The translations under genes were made by a program, and so were the position numbers. A stretch of DNA of 64,000 nt from Leptasterias polaris. Lineage: Eukaryota; Echinodermata; Asteroidea; Forcipulatida; Asteriidae. Of the stretch, positions 1-10,435 are shown in pieces. Positions within the stretch are counted from its first letter, which is position 1, and every line of letters starts with the position of its first letter. The stretch is taken from NCBI GenBank assembly GCA_037783415.1, contig JAZGTN010000026.1, positions 1,385,001 to 1,449,000 of the forward strand, written 5' to 3'. The notes beneath the pieces were generated by a model. The model did not search any database. It saw nothing but the letters and a program-made list of their open reading frames with translations, and had not been told where the DNA came from.

Positions 1-1145
1 CAGTTTGTGTCGCTATAGGTCTCTTCGGGTGTCTCGGTATGCTCATTATTTAGTGCTTGAATGCTGTCTTGGATATTCATGATAGGTTGATCACTGCTGT
101 GGTCGAGGGTCTTGGCTTGGATGTCTGTGGTTTGTGGTTTTTGACTTGGTTTGTGCGTCGTCGCGTGGATGTCCTTGATAGGTGGTTCACAACTTCGGCT
201 GTTAGCCTGGCTTCCATAAGAAGGTGCACTACTCGGGCTGTATCTCTTTGCGTGCTTATCTTTGGCAGATTTTTTGGACTGTACCTTTTTTGAAGGTTGT
301 TTGTCCGAGAAGTCGGAACTGATACGTTCTCCAGTGCTTCGTTTTCTGCCATGGCCTTTCCGAATGACAGCACTGTAGACGAACACATAGAGAATTACTG
401 TAACAATCAATGGTATCCAAGACATTGCCAGAACTGCAAACAGAAGTAGATATGGATGGAGACCGTATGATGGATGGCATGATGGAGGTCGTATCCTAGT
501 TGTCACCCCAGTGTATGGAAAGATTACAACTAAGGGAGTCCATATCAAGATCGGTACGATGTATGCGACGGCTATCATGGAGTAAGCGCGCCGAGTTGAC
601 TTTCCTTTTAAATGATGCAGCGGCATGTTCAGTGCCCAGAATCTGTCGAAGCAGATGATCATCGTCATCAGAAATGTGGCATGAAAGAAAACATGGTTGG
701 TGTAAATGACGACGAGGCAGAAGTATTCACCGTAAGGCCAGTAGCCTATGAACCATTTTATACTGAGTGCGCCTGGTGTCACCCCACCACTGACGAGATC
801 TGCCACCGCTAACCCAATGATAAGGTGATTGGAGTACGTGCGGAGTTTTTTGGTCGTGGCGTACGCCCAAATGACCAGGGCGTTCCCAAAGAGAGTTATG
901 GCAAGCACCGTTGTGCACATGATGATTTTCAGAATCGTGGGGAGCGAGAACCCTGGAACGTTCGCAGGTTCTTCAGACGAAGACATGTTGGCCCAATCGC
1001 TGGAATTTAGCTGCTCTAACTCATCTTCATACACAGAGTACGTGTCATTGAAACTAGTCGGTAACCAAGTACTTTTAATGGACCACATTGGTGTGGATTG
1101 TTGCAAGGTAGTGTTGAGTTCCATTGATGTTGTGGACACTTCCAT
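1..1145 (-). CDS. Class-A (rhodopsin family) GPCR, 3' part off the window
   Basis: Reading the minus strand from an ATG at 1145 gives an uninterrupted frame to the window edge (about 381 codons); an in-frame TGA lies 15 nt upstream, which supports this start. The product should be a plasma-membrane receptor. Seen in order: an N-terminus of about 75 residues with glycosylation sites (NTT, NDT, NSS, NMS); TM1 with GNALV; TM2 with LAVADL; loop 1 IGYWPYG; Cys 3.25; TM3 ending CFDRFWALNMPL (a DRF form of DRY); TM4 with IWTP; TM5 with SWIPLIV; then a long Lys/Ser-rich third loop. TM6 and TM7 lie beyond position 1. DRFWAL and the long loop 3 resemble muscarinic/histamine-type receptors, but residue 3.32 is Asn rather than the amine-binding Asp, so the ligand is unknown. 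It is a paralogue of the receptor at 19253-23133. Confidence 0.85.
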   Translation of the reverse strand, partial: MEVSTTSMELNTTLQQSTPMWSIKSTWLPTSFNDTYSVYEDELEQLNSSDWANMSSSEEPANVPGFSLPTILKIIMCTTVLAITLFGNALVIWAYATTKKLRTYSNHLIIGLAVADLVSGGVTPGALSIKWFIGYWPYGEYFCLVVIYTNHVFFHATFLMTMIICFDRFWALNMPLHHLKGKSTRRAYSMIAVAYIVPILIWTPLVVIFPYTGVTTRIRPPSCHPSYGLHPYLLLFAVLAMSWIPLIVTVILYVFVYSAVIRKGHGRKRSTGERISSDFSDKQPSKKVQSKKSAKDKHAKRYSPSSAPSYGSQANSRSCEPPIKDIHATTHKPSQKPQTTDIQAKTLDHSSDQPIMNIQDSIQALNNEHTETPEETYSDTN

Positions 1146-1794
1146 GCCTGAACCTTTTCAGAAAGTTTCTTTCACAGAAATGTTTTTCAGGGGGGAAAAT
1201 AAGCTACAGAGAGTCAATGTGTTGTAGTGGTATGTTAACTATAAATCACCGTTCTAAAATGTTTCGGTATCGCACTGGCTGTGAAAGGCAGTAGCGCACA
1301 GTTTTATTACCACAGATGCGAGAAGGGAAGTGTTGAAATATCGTGAGTCCGTGTGGCTTTATTTGATACCATGGCGACAACCAATGCAAAACACGCGAGT
1401 CGTCGATTTCTAAAACGGGTGAAATCATAATGAATGTTCTGGATGTATATACAGCAACTAGTGCATGTTATCAATAGGAAAAGTAAGCATTACGCTTTTA
1501 GTTTTACATATGCGTTCCCCTCACTGAATAATGGACGAATCTGTGACAATCGATAGAGTGGAGTGAAATATTATATCTGGTCATAATTTATTTGTATTAT
1601 TCATGCGCTGCAAGCTGTGGTGAAGAATTATAAACTATAAATACTTTGATTTTAGCAATTTGACTCATTTTACTCTATGTATAACTATAACTTCTAATGA
1701 AAGAACAAATTGACATTTCTACCTGGAGAAACTGTATAAAAATAAAATCGAAGGATCAACAAAGATACGGCGTTTCATGTCCAACAATGGGTCT
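1146..1794. other. Upstream flank of receptor 1, no gene seen
   Basis: AT-rich sequence upstream of the receptor start. It should hold the receptor's 5'UTR and promoter, but I could not pick a convincing TATA box or exon. Confidence 0.4.
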
Positions 1795-2501
1795 ATAGAC
1801 TGTGCAAGTCTCGCGCGCATTCGAACTTCCGGGACCATAGTGGTCCCAACCATATGGAGTTTTACGTGGGCGAGATTTTGTTTCGTCAATTATTTTAGTT
1901 TAATGTAGTTTATGACCTAGAAAATTACATATGTTGTTGGGAATGTAATACTAAGTGATAACAAGGTATAAAAGTAAAACCAATCCAACAATATAACGAC
2001 GAAAACCCGATAATTTAACTTGACCTCAGCTTCCGGTTATTGCAAAAAATTAAGAATTTTGTTCTCGCCTCCGATCATAAAACTTATGTAAACGCTTGTT
2101 TTGGATGCGCGATTATAATCGCCAGATGCAGTAATTGCAAAACAAACCCTTTTCATTGCAGTCTATGGTTGTTGAGGCGTCAGCATCTTCTCTAAACTGC
2201 GATACGAGTCAAATTTAAACCTGTTTGACCACCACGAATCCGCGTAAGGGGTTTCTAAAAAGTTAACATCAAATAAGCATCCTTGTCACAGAGTTTTTTT
2301 TTTTTCCCAATATTTAATCAACACAAAGTGTGTAATTTTTTCAAAAGCTAAAACTTTTCATAAAATTGTAATGATTTATTTTTGTTGTTCAGATTTTGTC
2401 ATAAGAAATAATTTAAAACAAAGATTTGATTTCAGAAATAAAAATGTTCTTCGTTTGACGTGTTTTCTCGTTCGGATACGCGCGAGACTTGCACAGTCTA
2501 T
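1795..2501. mobile_element. TA-flanked MITE, family M1, copy 1 (empty of nested insertion)
   Basis: A 707-bp non-autonomous element with near-perfect terminal inverted repeats of about 30 bp. The left end starts ATAGACTGTGCAAGTC and the right end finishes GACTTGCACAGTCTAT. If the ends are taken as GACTGTGC...GCACAGTC, both copies are bracketed by TA, as in Tc1/mariner-type insertion. No ORF of note. A second, closely similar copy at 57805-60362 is interrupted by another transposon, so this copy shows the uninterrupted state. Confidence 0.85.
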
Positions 2502-2835
2502 TTGGGTGTGTTTTTTTTATTAGAAAAGCATCTGCGTCAGAACAATTATTGGTATTTCATAAGTGATGAAGACATTTGACCGAGAGTGTGAGCGTTCACA
2601 ATGGATTTGCACCACGTTAAGTATTTCACCGTGACTCTTCTTACCACGGAATTCTTTGCTTATGGCCCGCAGAATCATTTGCTTTAACAGGACGCCATAA
2701 GTGCAGAATTCGGTGCCAAGTAGTGCCATGATATTTTGCAAGCTGCCGCTTGCAAGGTATAAACGTTGCTTGTTGTAGAAACTGTGCAAAGGTTTGCGAA
2801 CACGTCTGCTTGCAGGATTTAGCGTGTCCTCTGCA
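2502..2835. other. Intergenic, nothing recognised
   Basis: AT-rich spacer between two transposons; no ORF with family resemblance. Confidence 0.3.
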
Positions 2836-3279
2836 CTCTAAAAACTTCCGGGTCAGAATTGACTCGGATCCGGGTCACGTGGGGCCTGACGTCATTTCTG
2901 GGTCAGTCATGACCCACAATCTGTATCAAAACGACCCAGAATGGGTTAAAGTGACGCAGAATTCGAGTTAAAATCCAATTTTTAAAACCATTTTCTGGGT
3001 CAGCGTGGCCTGCAGGGCCCAATTTCATAGAGCGGCTTAAGCAGAAAATATTGCTTATAACAATTGTCTGCTAAGCAGAAATGAGCAGGATGCCAGTCAA
3101 CAATTGTACATGTGACATGGTAGTTTGGCTGGTTACCTTATTCTGGTAAGCGAAATGTTGCTGTGCTTAGCTACTTTGTGTGCTTAAGCAGCTCTGTGAA
3201 ATTGGGCCTAGCTGGAAATAAGTCAGGTCCCCTGGAACCCGGAATACGGGTTATACCCTGACCCAGGAATTGTTTAGAG
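2836..3279. mobile_element. GGGTCA-rich inverted-repeat element, copy 1
   Basis: The ends are inverted and similar: CTCTAAAAACTTCCGGG on the left and CCCAGGAATTGTTTAGAG on the right. The interior is dense in GGGTCA/TGACCC, including GGGTCA-gtca-TGACCC at 2900-2915. Other members lie at 19005-19232, 19885-20090 and 42453-44823. This copy has a second MITE nested inside it (3016-3208). Confidence 0.65.
3016..3208. mobile_element. Nested MITE with GGCCCAATTTCA ends
   Basis: A 193-bp element with inverted repeats reading GGCCCAATTTCATAGAGC on the left and, on the opposite strand, GGCCCAATTTCACAGAGC on the right, followed on both sides by GCTTAAGCA. It interrupts the GGGTCA-rich element. A remnant with the same AATTGGGC end is near 6005-6055. 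Confidence 0.7.
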
Positions 3280-4310
3280 ATTGTGTGTGTAACTGTGTAT
3301 AAAACCATTGATATTTGAATCATAATTCAACCTTCCAAACAATCATTTTGTGCATTGATGTAAAAGCTGGACTGACGAGGGACAACTTAATGCAATAAGC
3401 AACTGTGCAAATACAGTTATTGCAATGTGAGGTACCATTATGTGAACATTCCTTCATTTTTAGCTACAGCGAATTCCGTGGCGCATAAGCACTATAGCTT
3501 CTTAGCTGCAATCACGTGCGTGCCTTTACACAATAATATCAAATTACTCTTTATACTTTCCCATCGGTATTAGTATCACTATGCTTGAGTACCAGTTAAA
3601 AAAGACACCGATAAAAGGTGTCAGCCCATCAATGGTTTCTCGGGAGCTCCATACTAAAAAAAATTCCTGGTCGTGTGTAACTTGTTTACCTCCATTAGCT
3701 GGGTCGATTCATCACATAGCATTGTTGGCAGTATGGCGTGGATTTGTTTATTTGATTCACTTTTTCATTGGTCATGATTTATGCGAATCTGTTTTAAGTA
3801 TTTGAAAAGGAAATGTGGATCGTCAAATGTAACATTCCCAATATTTAGTATAAACAAAATACGAGTAGTTTAAAGAAGAGCTCCAAGATCAAATTCAGTT
3901 TTGTGATGCACTCATTTTCCAATAGATAAGATCCCTCATGAAAGTGGTGAAAAGGTTTCAAGTCTCTTATCTCATAAAATGCCATTTTATTTGATACTCT
4001 TTTATGGCGAAATTTGAAACGTCACGTCGTTGAACATTAAAAAATGGGTATGTATAGGCCTACATTCCAAAGAGGAATTTGTTTTTGCACCATTCAAAAT
4101 GTCAAAATCAGAAATTATCTTTATTAATTTACAAAAACGTAGACCGTAATGTACTTGAAATGTGACGCCACCGAACGTTTTGGGATTTTGCTTCAAATTA
4201 CACTTGAAGGGTATATCAAACACAGTGGAATTTTACAATGCATGTTTTCACGTAAGGATGGAGATCTAGACTTGTAATTTGGTTTCCATTATCATAAGGA
4301 CCTTTTCTAT
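3280..4310. repeat. Spacer with a diverged foldback relative near 3880-4300
   Basis: No gene seen. The stretch from about 3880 carries TGATGCACTCATTTTCCAAT, a TAGATAAGATCCCTCATG stretch and an ATTCCAAAGAGGAATTTG-like core. These match the arms and centre of the inverted-repeat element at 18438-18980 in a degraded form. Confidence 0.4.
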
Positions 4311-4884
4311 TGAAAAATGAGTGGATCACCAAATCCGTATTCGACCTCGGAGCCCCACATTAAGCTTCGGGGAACGGTGCGAACGATAGGCATTGTTGAG
4401 CATGGAGATTTATTTTTGTGAGTTTTTTTTGTGGGTGGTGATTTTTTACCATGATTGATCTCCTTTTTGAACCATGGCAATTCTAAAGACACGATTTCTT
4501 TAACTGCATACCCTTGGCATACATATTATTTTTTCAAAGGGACAAGTTCTGTATATGTCTAGTTGGCACAATTTCGGTTTACCCTTAGCCTTGATCAAGG
4601 CGTTGGAGTTTTGTTTTCATTTATTAATAATTTTCTTTGAGCGGCGCTAATACCCACTGTTTTAAATATAATACTTTTCTTTGCGCGGTGCTAACCTGTG
4701 TGTGTGTGCATGATAATGCTGTGTGCATGCAAGGGTGTGTGTACATGTCTGTGCAGTTTGGATGCGTGTGCTCTGTTGTATGTGTACGTGTACTATCTAA
4801 CTGAATCAACGCCTTGACGGTTCTGTGTTGAAGCCATGAGGTCATTACTGTAATGCGAGCGGAAGACAAGATCCCATTGGTCAG
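4311..4884. repeat. Spacer containing one member of a dispersed repeat pair
   Basis: The segment around 4510-4580 (CTTGGCATACATATTATT ... GGTTTACCCTTAG) recurs almost exactly at 7214-7294. A purine-pyrimidine GT-rich stretch is at 4695-4790. No gene recognised. Confidence 0.5.
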
Positions 4885-5748
4885 TAGACTTGATTCAAGT
4901 CCCTTTCTCGTGCGAGGTTCCTAACTTAACGCGCCAGCATGCAGCCACAGAATACCAGTGCGCCCTCACCGACAAAATGTAGTTATTTATGCGGTGGCGA
5001 TCAAGGGACTTGACGGGGTCGTTTCCTACTCCACGCATTTGAATAGAAAAATCTCCCCAAATGGGGAGATGTACAAATCCAATGGGAGCGTGGAAGTGCC
5101 GCCCCTTTCATTTAGTATTCATCTTGCTCTGTGACGTTTGTATCATGTATCTATGGACGTAAGCATCTCCAGAATGGCTACCGGGCGGAAGAGGGGGGTG
5201 GGTGTTTTAAGTCGCTGAATTGCATTTGTCAACAATTCAAAGTATGCATTTGCAAACAATACCAATCCCAATGTATACGTAATATTAACTTGAATTCAAA
5301 TAAATTTGTAGTTTTTATATATATTCATGCATTTCGATCCTCGACAAAGTACTTTACCACCCCCGCAAATAAAAAAATCAACGAGTCTTCTTTTTGAACG
5401 CGTTTGATTGGACAACAAGTAATGCGCCATAACTTTGCATATTCGTAAGTGAATAAATTTACATATCAGGCAACTGCGGGTTCGTCAAGTCCCTGTCCCG
5501 CGCGCGGAACAGGTTGGGGAATGCAGAGCGCAAAATAATAGTTTTCTGACGATGAGGCAAGGAAGGGCCTTGCACGGGATTAACAGGTTGGGGAATGCAG
5601 AGCGCAAAATAATAGTTTTCTGACGATGAGGCAAGGAAGGGCCTTGCACGGGATTAACAGGTTGGGGAATGCAGAGCGCAAAATAATAGTTTTCTGACGA
5701 TGAGGCAAGGAAGGGCCTTGCACGGGATTGGGACTTGAGTCAAGTCTA
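4885..5748. mobile_element. MULE-like inverted-repeat element with 9-bp target duplication
   Basis: The ends are inverted (TAGACTTGATTCAAGTCCC on the left; GGGACTTGAGTCAAGTCTA on the right) and the element is flanked by a perfect 9-bp direct repeat, ATTGGTCAG, at 4876-4884 and 5749-5757. Nine-base duplications are typical of Mutator-like elements. No transposase ORF is present, so it is non-autonomous. A secondary inverted copy of the GGGACTTGACG motif lies inside (about 5005 and 5480). It contains the 74-bp triplication. Confidence 0.7.
5508..5729. repeat. Three identical 74-bp tandem units
   Basis: The 74-bp unit beginning AACAGGTTGGGGAATGCAGA is repeated three times head to tail (5508-5581, 5582-5655, 5656-5729) with no difference that I can see. 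It lies just inside the right end of the MULE-like element. Confidence 0.95.
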
Positions 5749-5757
5749 ATTGGTCAG

Positions 5758-6197
5758 TGGAAGTCATGTTTACTAAATAGATATTATGCATATTCATGTA
5801 TTATCCAGCTGCTGCATGTGTGTACTTTTCACTTGGGGGCGCGCGCGCGCTGTGGGTTTTTAGCTGTTGATTATAAAACGGTGTCCTATTTTTAAAAGCA
5901 TCCTGGCTTAAAGTTTATGTTATTATAGAGTTTTAGCTTGTAACCTAATTCTAGCATCTAGTAAGCATATTTTTGTTAGTTTACTTAGCTACCTTTGGTG
6001 CTTAAAGCAGCTCTATTAAATCATGGAGGTTTCTACATCCATGATTAAATTGGGCAAAAAGGGAGTTTTTGTGCCGCCCGCAAGATAAAACACATGGAGT
6101 AAGTGCAATAAACAATCAAAATCGATAGTTTATTGAGGTCTTTGTTTTGTGTATAAAGCCCCCACCATTGATTAAATCACTGTTACAATGTTGCAAA
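5758..6197. repeat. Spacer with a MITE remnant and a short hairpin
   Basis: A right-end remnant of the GGCCCAATTTC family occupies about 5990-6055. Within it ATTAAATCATGGA and TCCATGATTAAAT form a 13-bp stem around 6015-6048. A (GC)n tract GGCGCGCGCGCGC lies at 5838-5850. Confidence 0.5.
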
Positions 6198-6473
6198 ATG
6201 GAGGCGGGAGATGGCCAATCGTGTACGCCATTAAAAGAAATAGCCTCAGAAAAGCGTCTTCCTGATGGAAAATGGTGTGTGATTTGCAACAAATCGCCCC
6301 ACTCAACCTCATTTATGTCATTCCTGCCCGCGTTGTCTCACTCAGCTGAAATTTTGAGGAGAATCCACAACGTTTTAGATTTAGACATTTCCAAAGTCTT
6401 CCCAAATTCACACAAAATATGCCGACCCTGCCTGAGAGCAACACAAAAGTATGAAGACGGTGTGGCAGAGTGA
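6198..6473 (+). CDS. Small ORF with two CxxC pairs (zinc-finger-like), possibly transposon-borne
   Basis: ATG at 6198 opens a 91-codon frame. It encodes a paired-cysteine module: WCVICNK near residue 29 and CRPCLRA near residue 80, with a helical stretch (RRIHNVLDLDI) between, as in ZAD-like or other treble-clef DNA-binding domains. The frame stops just after reaching sequence that, on the opposite strand, belongs to a RecQ-like helicase fragment (6463-6597), so the ORF end may be artificial. It may be a first exon, a captured gene fragment or part of a transposon. Function unknown. Confidence 0.4.
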   Translation: MEAGDGQSCTPLKEIASEKRLPDGKWCVICNKSPHSTSFMSFLPALSHSAEILRRIHNVLDLDISKVFPNSHKICRPCLRATQKYEDGVAE

Positions 6474-6597
6474 CGAAAACATCACGTCTGTGAAGAAATG
6501 CTTCAATAGCTGACCGCTGCTGAGGACGAAAATCGTCCAGACCCAATTTGTCGGCCGCAGTATTTAAGGCTGCAGGAATATGTTCATGCGAGGCCAT
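6463..6597 (-). pseudogene. N-terminal fragment of a RecQ-like helicase, truncated
   Basis: On the minus strand, ATG at 6597 opens 45 codons containing GLDDFRPQQRSAIEAFLHRR and DVFVTLP. This is the Q-motif and run-up to the Walker A loop of RecQ-type DNA helicases. Similarity ends abruptly at LP, exactly where TGxGKS should follow, and the frame runs into unrelated sequence (the antisense of the zinc-finger ORF). No splice donor is present at the break, so it reads as a broken piece rather than an exon. Confidence 0.55.
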
Positions 6598-6964
6598 ATC
6601 AATGATGATACTTGTCATTTACAATGCTATATCACGATAAAATTATTAACAATCAGATGATAACCAAGACAAGCATTCTGGGCCAAGAGTTGATGCTATT
6701 ATAATGGCAAAAAACACTAAACTGGTTCAATTCAATGGCGCATACCTTGCTGCCATGCCGCTGTTTTGTTTGTGTACACTCTCAGAGTCATACAACATCG
6801 CGTCACACACACGCACAGCAAGCATGACACAGTACAAAGGTCATAATGAGGGAAGCTCTTGATTGGACGTCGAAAATGAATCATGCATTTATTTTCATCC
6901 TGCGTTGTCAGCAATAGGTCTGATGAAATGTTTCAATATTCATGATCTGCATACCAGCATATCT
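6598..6964. other. Intergenic, nothing recognised
   Basis: AT-rich spacer between the helicase fragment and a strong hairpin; no supported feature. Confidence 0.3.
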
Positions 6965-7014
6965 GCTAGCCCCCCCATTTTCGTCCAATAGTGGACGAAA
7001 ATGGGGGGGCTAGC
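6965..7014. repeat. Perfect 23-bp hairpin
   Basis: GCTAGCCCCCCCATTTTCGT (and three more bases) is followed by the loop ATAG and then its exact reverse complement. The arms are 6965-6987 and 6992-7014. The arms contain C7/G7 runs. It is probably a minimal foldback element. Confidence 0.95.
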
Positions 7015-8012
7015 GGAAATAAAAACAGGAAACACATTAAACCCGGAAGATACAGACGCGACAAGGCTGTCGGCCTGACGGCCTCCGCATGCGGATAGTA
7101 ATACGAGTGCGGTCTACCTGCGCACAGTAGTAATACGGGCAGTGATGTGATACTCGCATTACGCACAGTGCTAGTGTCTTTTTGGAGTGAAAACTGCGAC
7201 AGCCTTGAGCAAGGCTAGTTTACCCTTGGCATACATATTTTTTTTCCAAAGGGACAAGTTCTGTATATGTCTAGTTGGCACAATTTCGGTTTACATGCGA
7301 GGTCATATTTGCTGGCTCAAAATCGATTTTCAGCTTCGAAAAATATTGATTGCAATTTCAATCTATTTTAAGAGAAAAATCAAAGCTGATAGCTTATATA
7401 TGTGCGAATACTATGACATGAAAAACCCTGTCCATTGACATTTAAAAAGAAATAAAAGATACAACACAGCCCTGTACCAAAACTGCATTTTGTCTTCGTC
7501 ATGAAAATAAACACACTTAACTGTTTTGTGCAAATATTAGCATTTTTATGGTTTAATTCAGTGTGTCGTCGAAAACAGCAAATGTCTCTACTTTTCATTT
7601 GGACATTGGACATTGCTGTACAAACCTATATGAATGTCCAATGTCCAATTAAAGAAATAGAAAAGGAGACTTTCGCAATACAAACATGTGTGTGACTAAT
7701 ATCAAATATCAAACTAACTTTTACTGTCATTAAATAAAGATGATTAGATCTCATCTTCACTTCAATATATAAAACTGTTTCGGTACTCCAGCTCCAGCCT
7801 ATCCTAAGCATCTGGTGAATATAAAATTACATAATTTGTTTTATTTTTTTATTTTTTACCGTCGCAGTAAGTGTTCATTGTCACTATAGTGTTTATTCTA
7901 TGATTACATTTTTATTATGGTACAGGTAATCAAGAAATCATTCAAAGTTGGCAGAAATGTCACCATGTGGACCACGAGGTCAAAATGGTTCCCAAAATGG
8001 TGAGTCCGTTCA
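7015..8012. other. Intergenic, one dispersed-repeat copy
   Basis: No gene recognised. Positions 7214-7294 repeat the sequence at 4510-4580. The segment 7590-7650 repeats the 10-mers TTGGACATT and ATGTCCAAT in inverted order. Short ORFs here lack any family signature. Confidence 0.35.
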
Positions 8013-8183
8013 GTTCGACCCGTTGTATCCGTCAAACTATTACGGCTAACCCGTTGTATCCGACAATTTATGTCCGACCCGTTGTGTCCGACAACGTCCG
8101 ACCCGTTGTATCCGACAATCCCTTAGTGACCTGTTGTATCCGACAAACATTTTGTCTGACCTGTTGTATCTGACAACCTTTAT
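8013..8183. repeat. Degenerate tandem repeat, core CGACCCGTTGTATCCGACAA
   Basis: About six imperfect copies of a roughly 20-35 bp unit with the core CCGTTGTATCCGACAA. A further copy (GTCCGACAAACC, TGACCCGCTGTGTCCG) lies at 8668-8702, beyond the nested transposons, so the array was split by their insertion. Confidence 0.75.
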
Positions 8184-8193
8184 GTGTGACCAG

Positions 8194-8664
8194 GGGTGGA
8201 TTTCACAAAGAGTTAGGACTGGTCTTATCTCAAGTTAGGAGGAGTTTTGTGAAATCGATCTTAGGATCGATCTTAGCTAGGATTGATCCTATGTCTAGGA
8301 CTAATCCAACTCCCAGGGCTAGTCCTAATTGTTACTATCTTATGTGCAGGTCCGTAACCAGGAATTATTTGGGGGAGGGGGGCGAATAAAGTTACGATGC
8401 GGACTTTTTTCCTTTTTTTTGGGGGGGGGGGACGTTTTGGGGGTGGGGACTTTTTGGGGGTGGGGCGGATTTTTGTTTTGAGGGGGGGCCGGACTTTGTG
8501 ATTTTGTGTTTTTTTTGTGGGGTTTCTTTTGGGGGGGCGGATTTTTTTTTGGTTTTTTGTTAAGACGTTTTTGTTGTTTTTTTGGGGGGGGAGGACTTTT
8601 TTTAATTTTTTTGGGGGCGCGTCCCTGGTTACGGGCCTGCCTATGTGAAATCCACTCCCGGAAC
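8194..8664. mobile_element. Inverted-repeat MITE (GGATTTCACA ends), interrupted
   Basis: The left end GGGGTGGATTTCACAAAGAG and the right end GTGAAATCCACTCCCGG are inverted repeats. The interior has many short TTAGGACT/AGTCCTA palindromes. It is related to the intact 140-bp element at 41265-41404. A hAT-type MITE is inserted in it. Confidence 0.65.
8347..8639. mobile_element. hAT-type MITE nested in the previous element, G-rich interior
   Basis: The left end CAGGTCCGTAACCAGG and right end CCTGGTTACGGGCCTG are inverted. Flanking 8-bp repeats CTTATGTG (8339-8346) and CCTATGTG (8640-8647) match at 7 of 8 bases, as expected for hAT insertion. The interior consists largely of G runs separated by T runs, which makes the spurious Pro/Lys-rich frames on the minus strand. 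Confidence 0.75.
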
Positions 8665-8702
8665 AGTGTCCGACAAACCATGAAGTCTGACCCGCTGTGT
8701 CC

Positions 8703-9140
8703 GTGTTACAAGCCACTTGATGGACGTAATCATCTCCGGGCTTGCAATTACTGCTCTTTCGCAAATGTTATCACTACTGCCTGCGCATGTTAAAAATAGA
8801 AGACGAAATGAGAAAACACAACCATGGCAAATAGCACTAGCGTTCTGTCCCAACAAAGTATTGAAGCGCTCCACTCTCATGATAAACTCTTTAAATAGGC
8901 TTTAAATTCCCGTATAGAAACTTGACTAAGCGTAGCTCATCTTTCAAAATCAACAATCAACGTAAAAACATATATTATTGACTTCCGATTCGAGACGTCT
9001 GAGTATGGCTCATAAAGTAGGACTTGAAGGTCTGACTTGAAGCGTAATGTTCCGGAACGCAGTGTGGACATGATTTTCCCCGAGTTGTCTTTTTTCCCAC
9101 GCAATTATCTTATTATTGAGATGAATTTCAGATTCATGCA
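8703..9140. other. Intergenic, nothing recognised
   Basis: AT-rich spacer; no ORF or repeat that I can support. Confidence 0.3.
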
Positions 9141-9495
9141 TTAAAGGGTGTGTACAACATTGGTAAGTTTGAAATTAAAATGTTCACAGATTTGTACATC
9201 ACTTACGTGGTATAAAGATGGTCATGGTGGAAAACATCCCTTGAAATGGTTTTGCTTGAAATGCTATAGTTTTTAGGAAATGGGTAAAACAATTAAATTA
9301 GTCTTTATCACTGGTGATAAAATCCGATGTATGGAAACAGTGAGAATATATAATGGGGTTTTCACTGTTTTCTCATGACTCCGAAGACTAATTTAGCTGG
9401 ATCTTTCACAGGTTTGTTATTTCATGTGTATGTTGGGTCACATCAAGTTTGGATACAGGTCTTTGGCAATTACCAATGTTGTACACACCCTTTAA
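9141..9495. mobile_element. TTAA-flanked MITE
   Basis: A perfect 26-bp inverted repeat: AGGGTGTGTACAACATTGG on the left and CCAATGTTGTACACACCCT on the right, each bordered outside by TTAA. TTAA target duplication is typical of piggyBac/Kolobok-type elements. A second, diverged TTAA-bounded unit follows directly (about 9491-9692). Confidence 0.8.
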
Positions 9496-9692
9496 AGAGA
9501 ACGTATACGTTTAGGGATTATTCTTCCTGTGTGGACATAATTATTCGCTCCGGATTTTCGGCGATATCTCAAAAACGCGACCACCTTTTGAAATGAAATT
9601 TTTACAGGTTAGTTTTATTGTATATAATCATCTACATTTATATGGGATAAACAAACGAACGGTACCAAAAACCAAAGGTAGACTTTGCCTTT

Positions 9693-10425
9693 AACTGGAT
9701 GAGGGCTTTATTATGGGTGAGTTTTGCGATGCAGGTACTTGGAAAATGCTGAATGGCTTTTGCCGCAATTAAGATGATGTTAATCGGTGTAAAAGTCTGC
9801 CACGATTATTTGCTGCTCATTGTGGATAATGGGGCTGGATGACGTGACTTTGGCTTTATGAACCTCATTAAATGTGTCACGATAAAACCCTGTCTGATGA
9901 ATTTTCATTTGTCAGGTTTCCAGTATGACGAGAGCGTCGTGTCTTTTTGGTGCTGCACAGATTGGTTCTGACATGGTCAGGCCGTGCTAAGAGTGCGTTT
10001 TGGCTGCCGTAACCAATCACTGGCCAATGACCAAAACAGTTATTGGTTACAGTCGCGTATAAACGTACCCCTACTAAAGCAATGCAGGAGTTTGTAACTG
10101 ATTCTGGTTTTGAAAGACTTTCGGGCCAGATTTAAGACAGTGGACCTATTAAGTATCACCACAGTTTGAAAATGACTTGTGCATTCTTGTCACGATGTTA
10201 TTATTTTTCTGATAACGGGTGTATTGAATTTGATGACTATAGCAATGATAAGATTATACGTGTACATCCATAGGAAGTTACAGCAAACCGTTATTATCCC
10301 ATTTACACAGAGAGGTCACATACACAATCACCGGCCGAAGTCAGTTAAATCACTCCATGCACGGCTATAATATATGAACAAATTAACAGAGCCGCCACGT
10401 TGCGACGATTGTTTTTTTGAATTCG
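9693..10425. other. Intergenic, nothing recognised
   Basis: Spacer before the LINE. A short inverted pair (CCGTAACCAATCACTGG / TTATTGGTTACAG) lies at 9998-10053. No gene seen. Confidence 0.3.
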
Positions 10426-10435
10426 AATGCTTATA

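Noticed and set aside
5508..5729. CRISPR array
   Set aside because: The 74-bp units are directly adjacent with no spacers, and the genome is eukaryotic. The 24-bp (46912) and 130-bp (43340) arrays also lack unique spacers.
8273..8764. Pro/Lys-rich minus-strand ORFs
   Set aside because: Antisense of G/T runs inside the hAT-type MITE.
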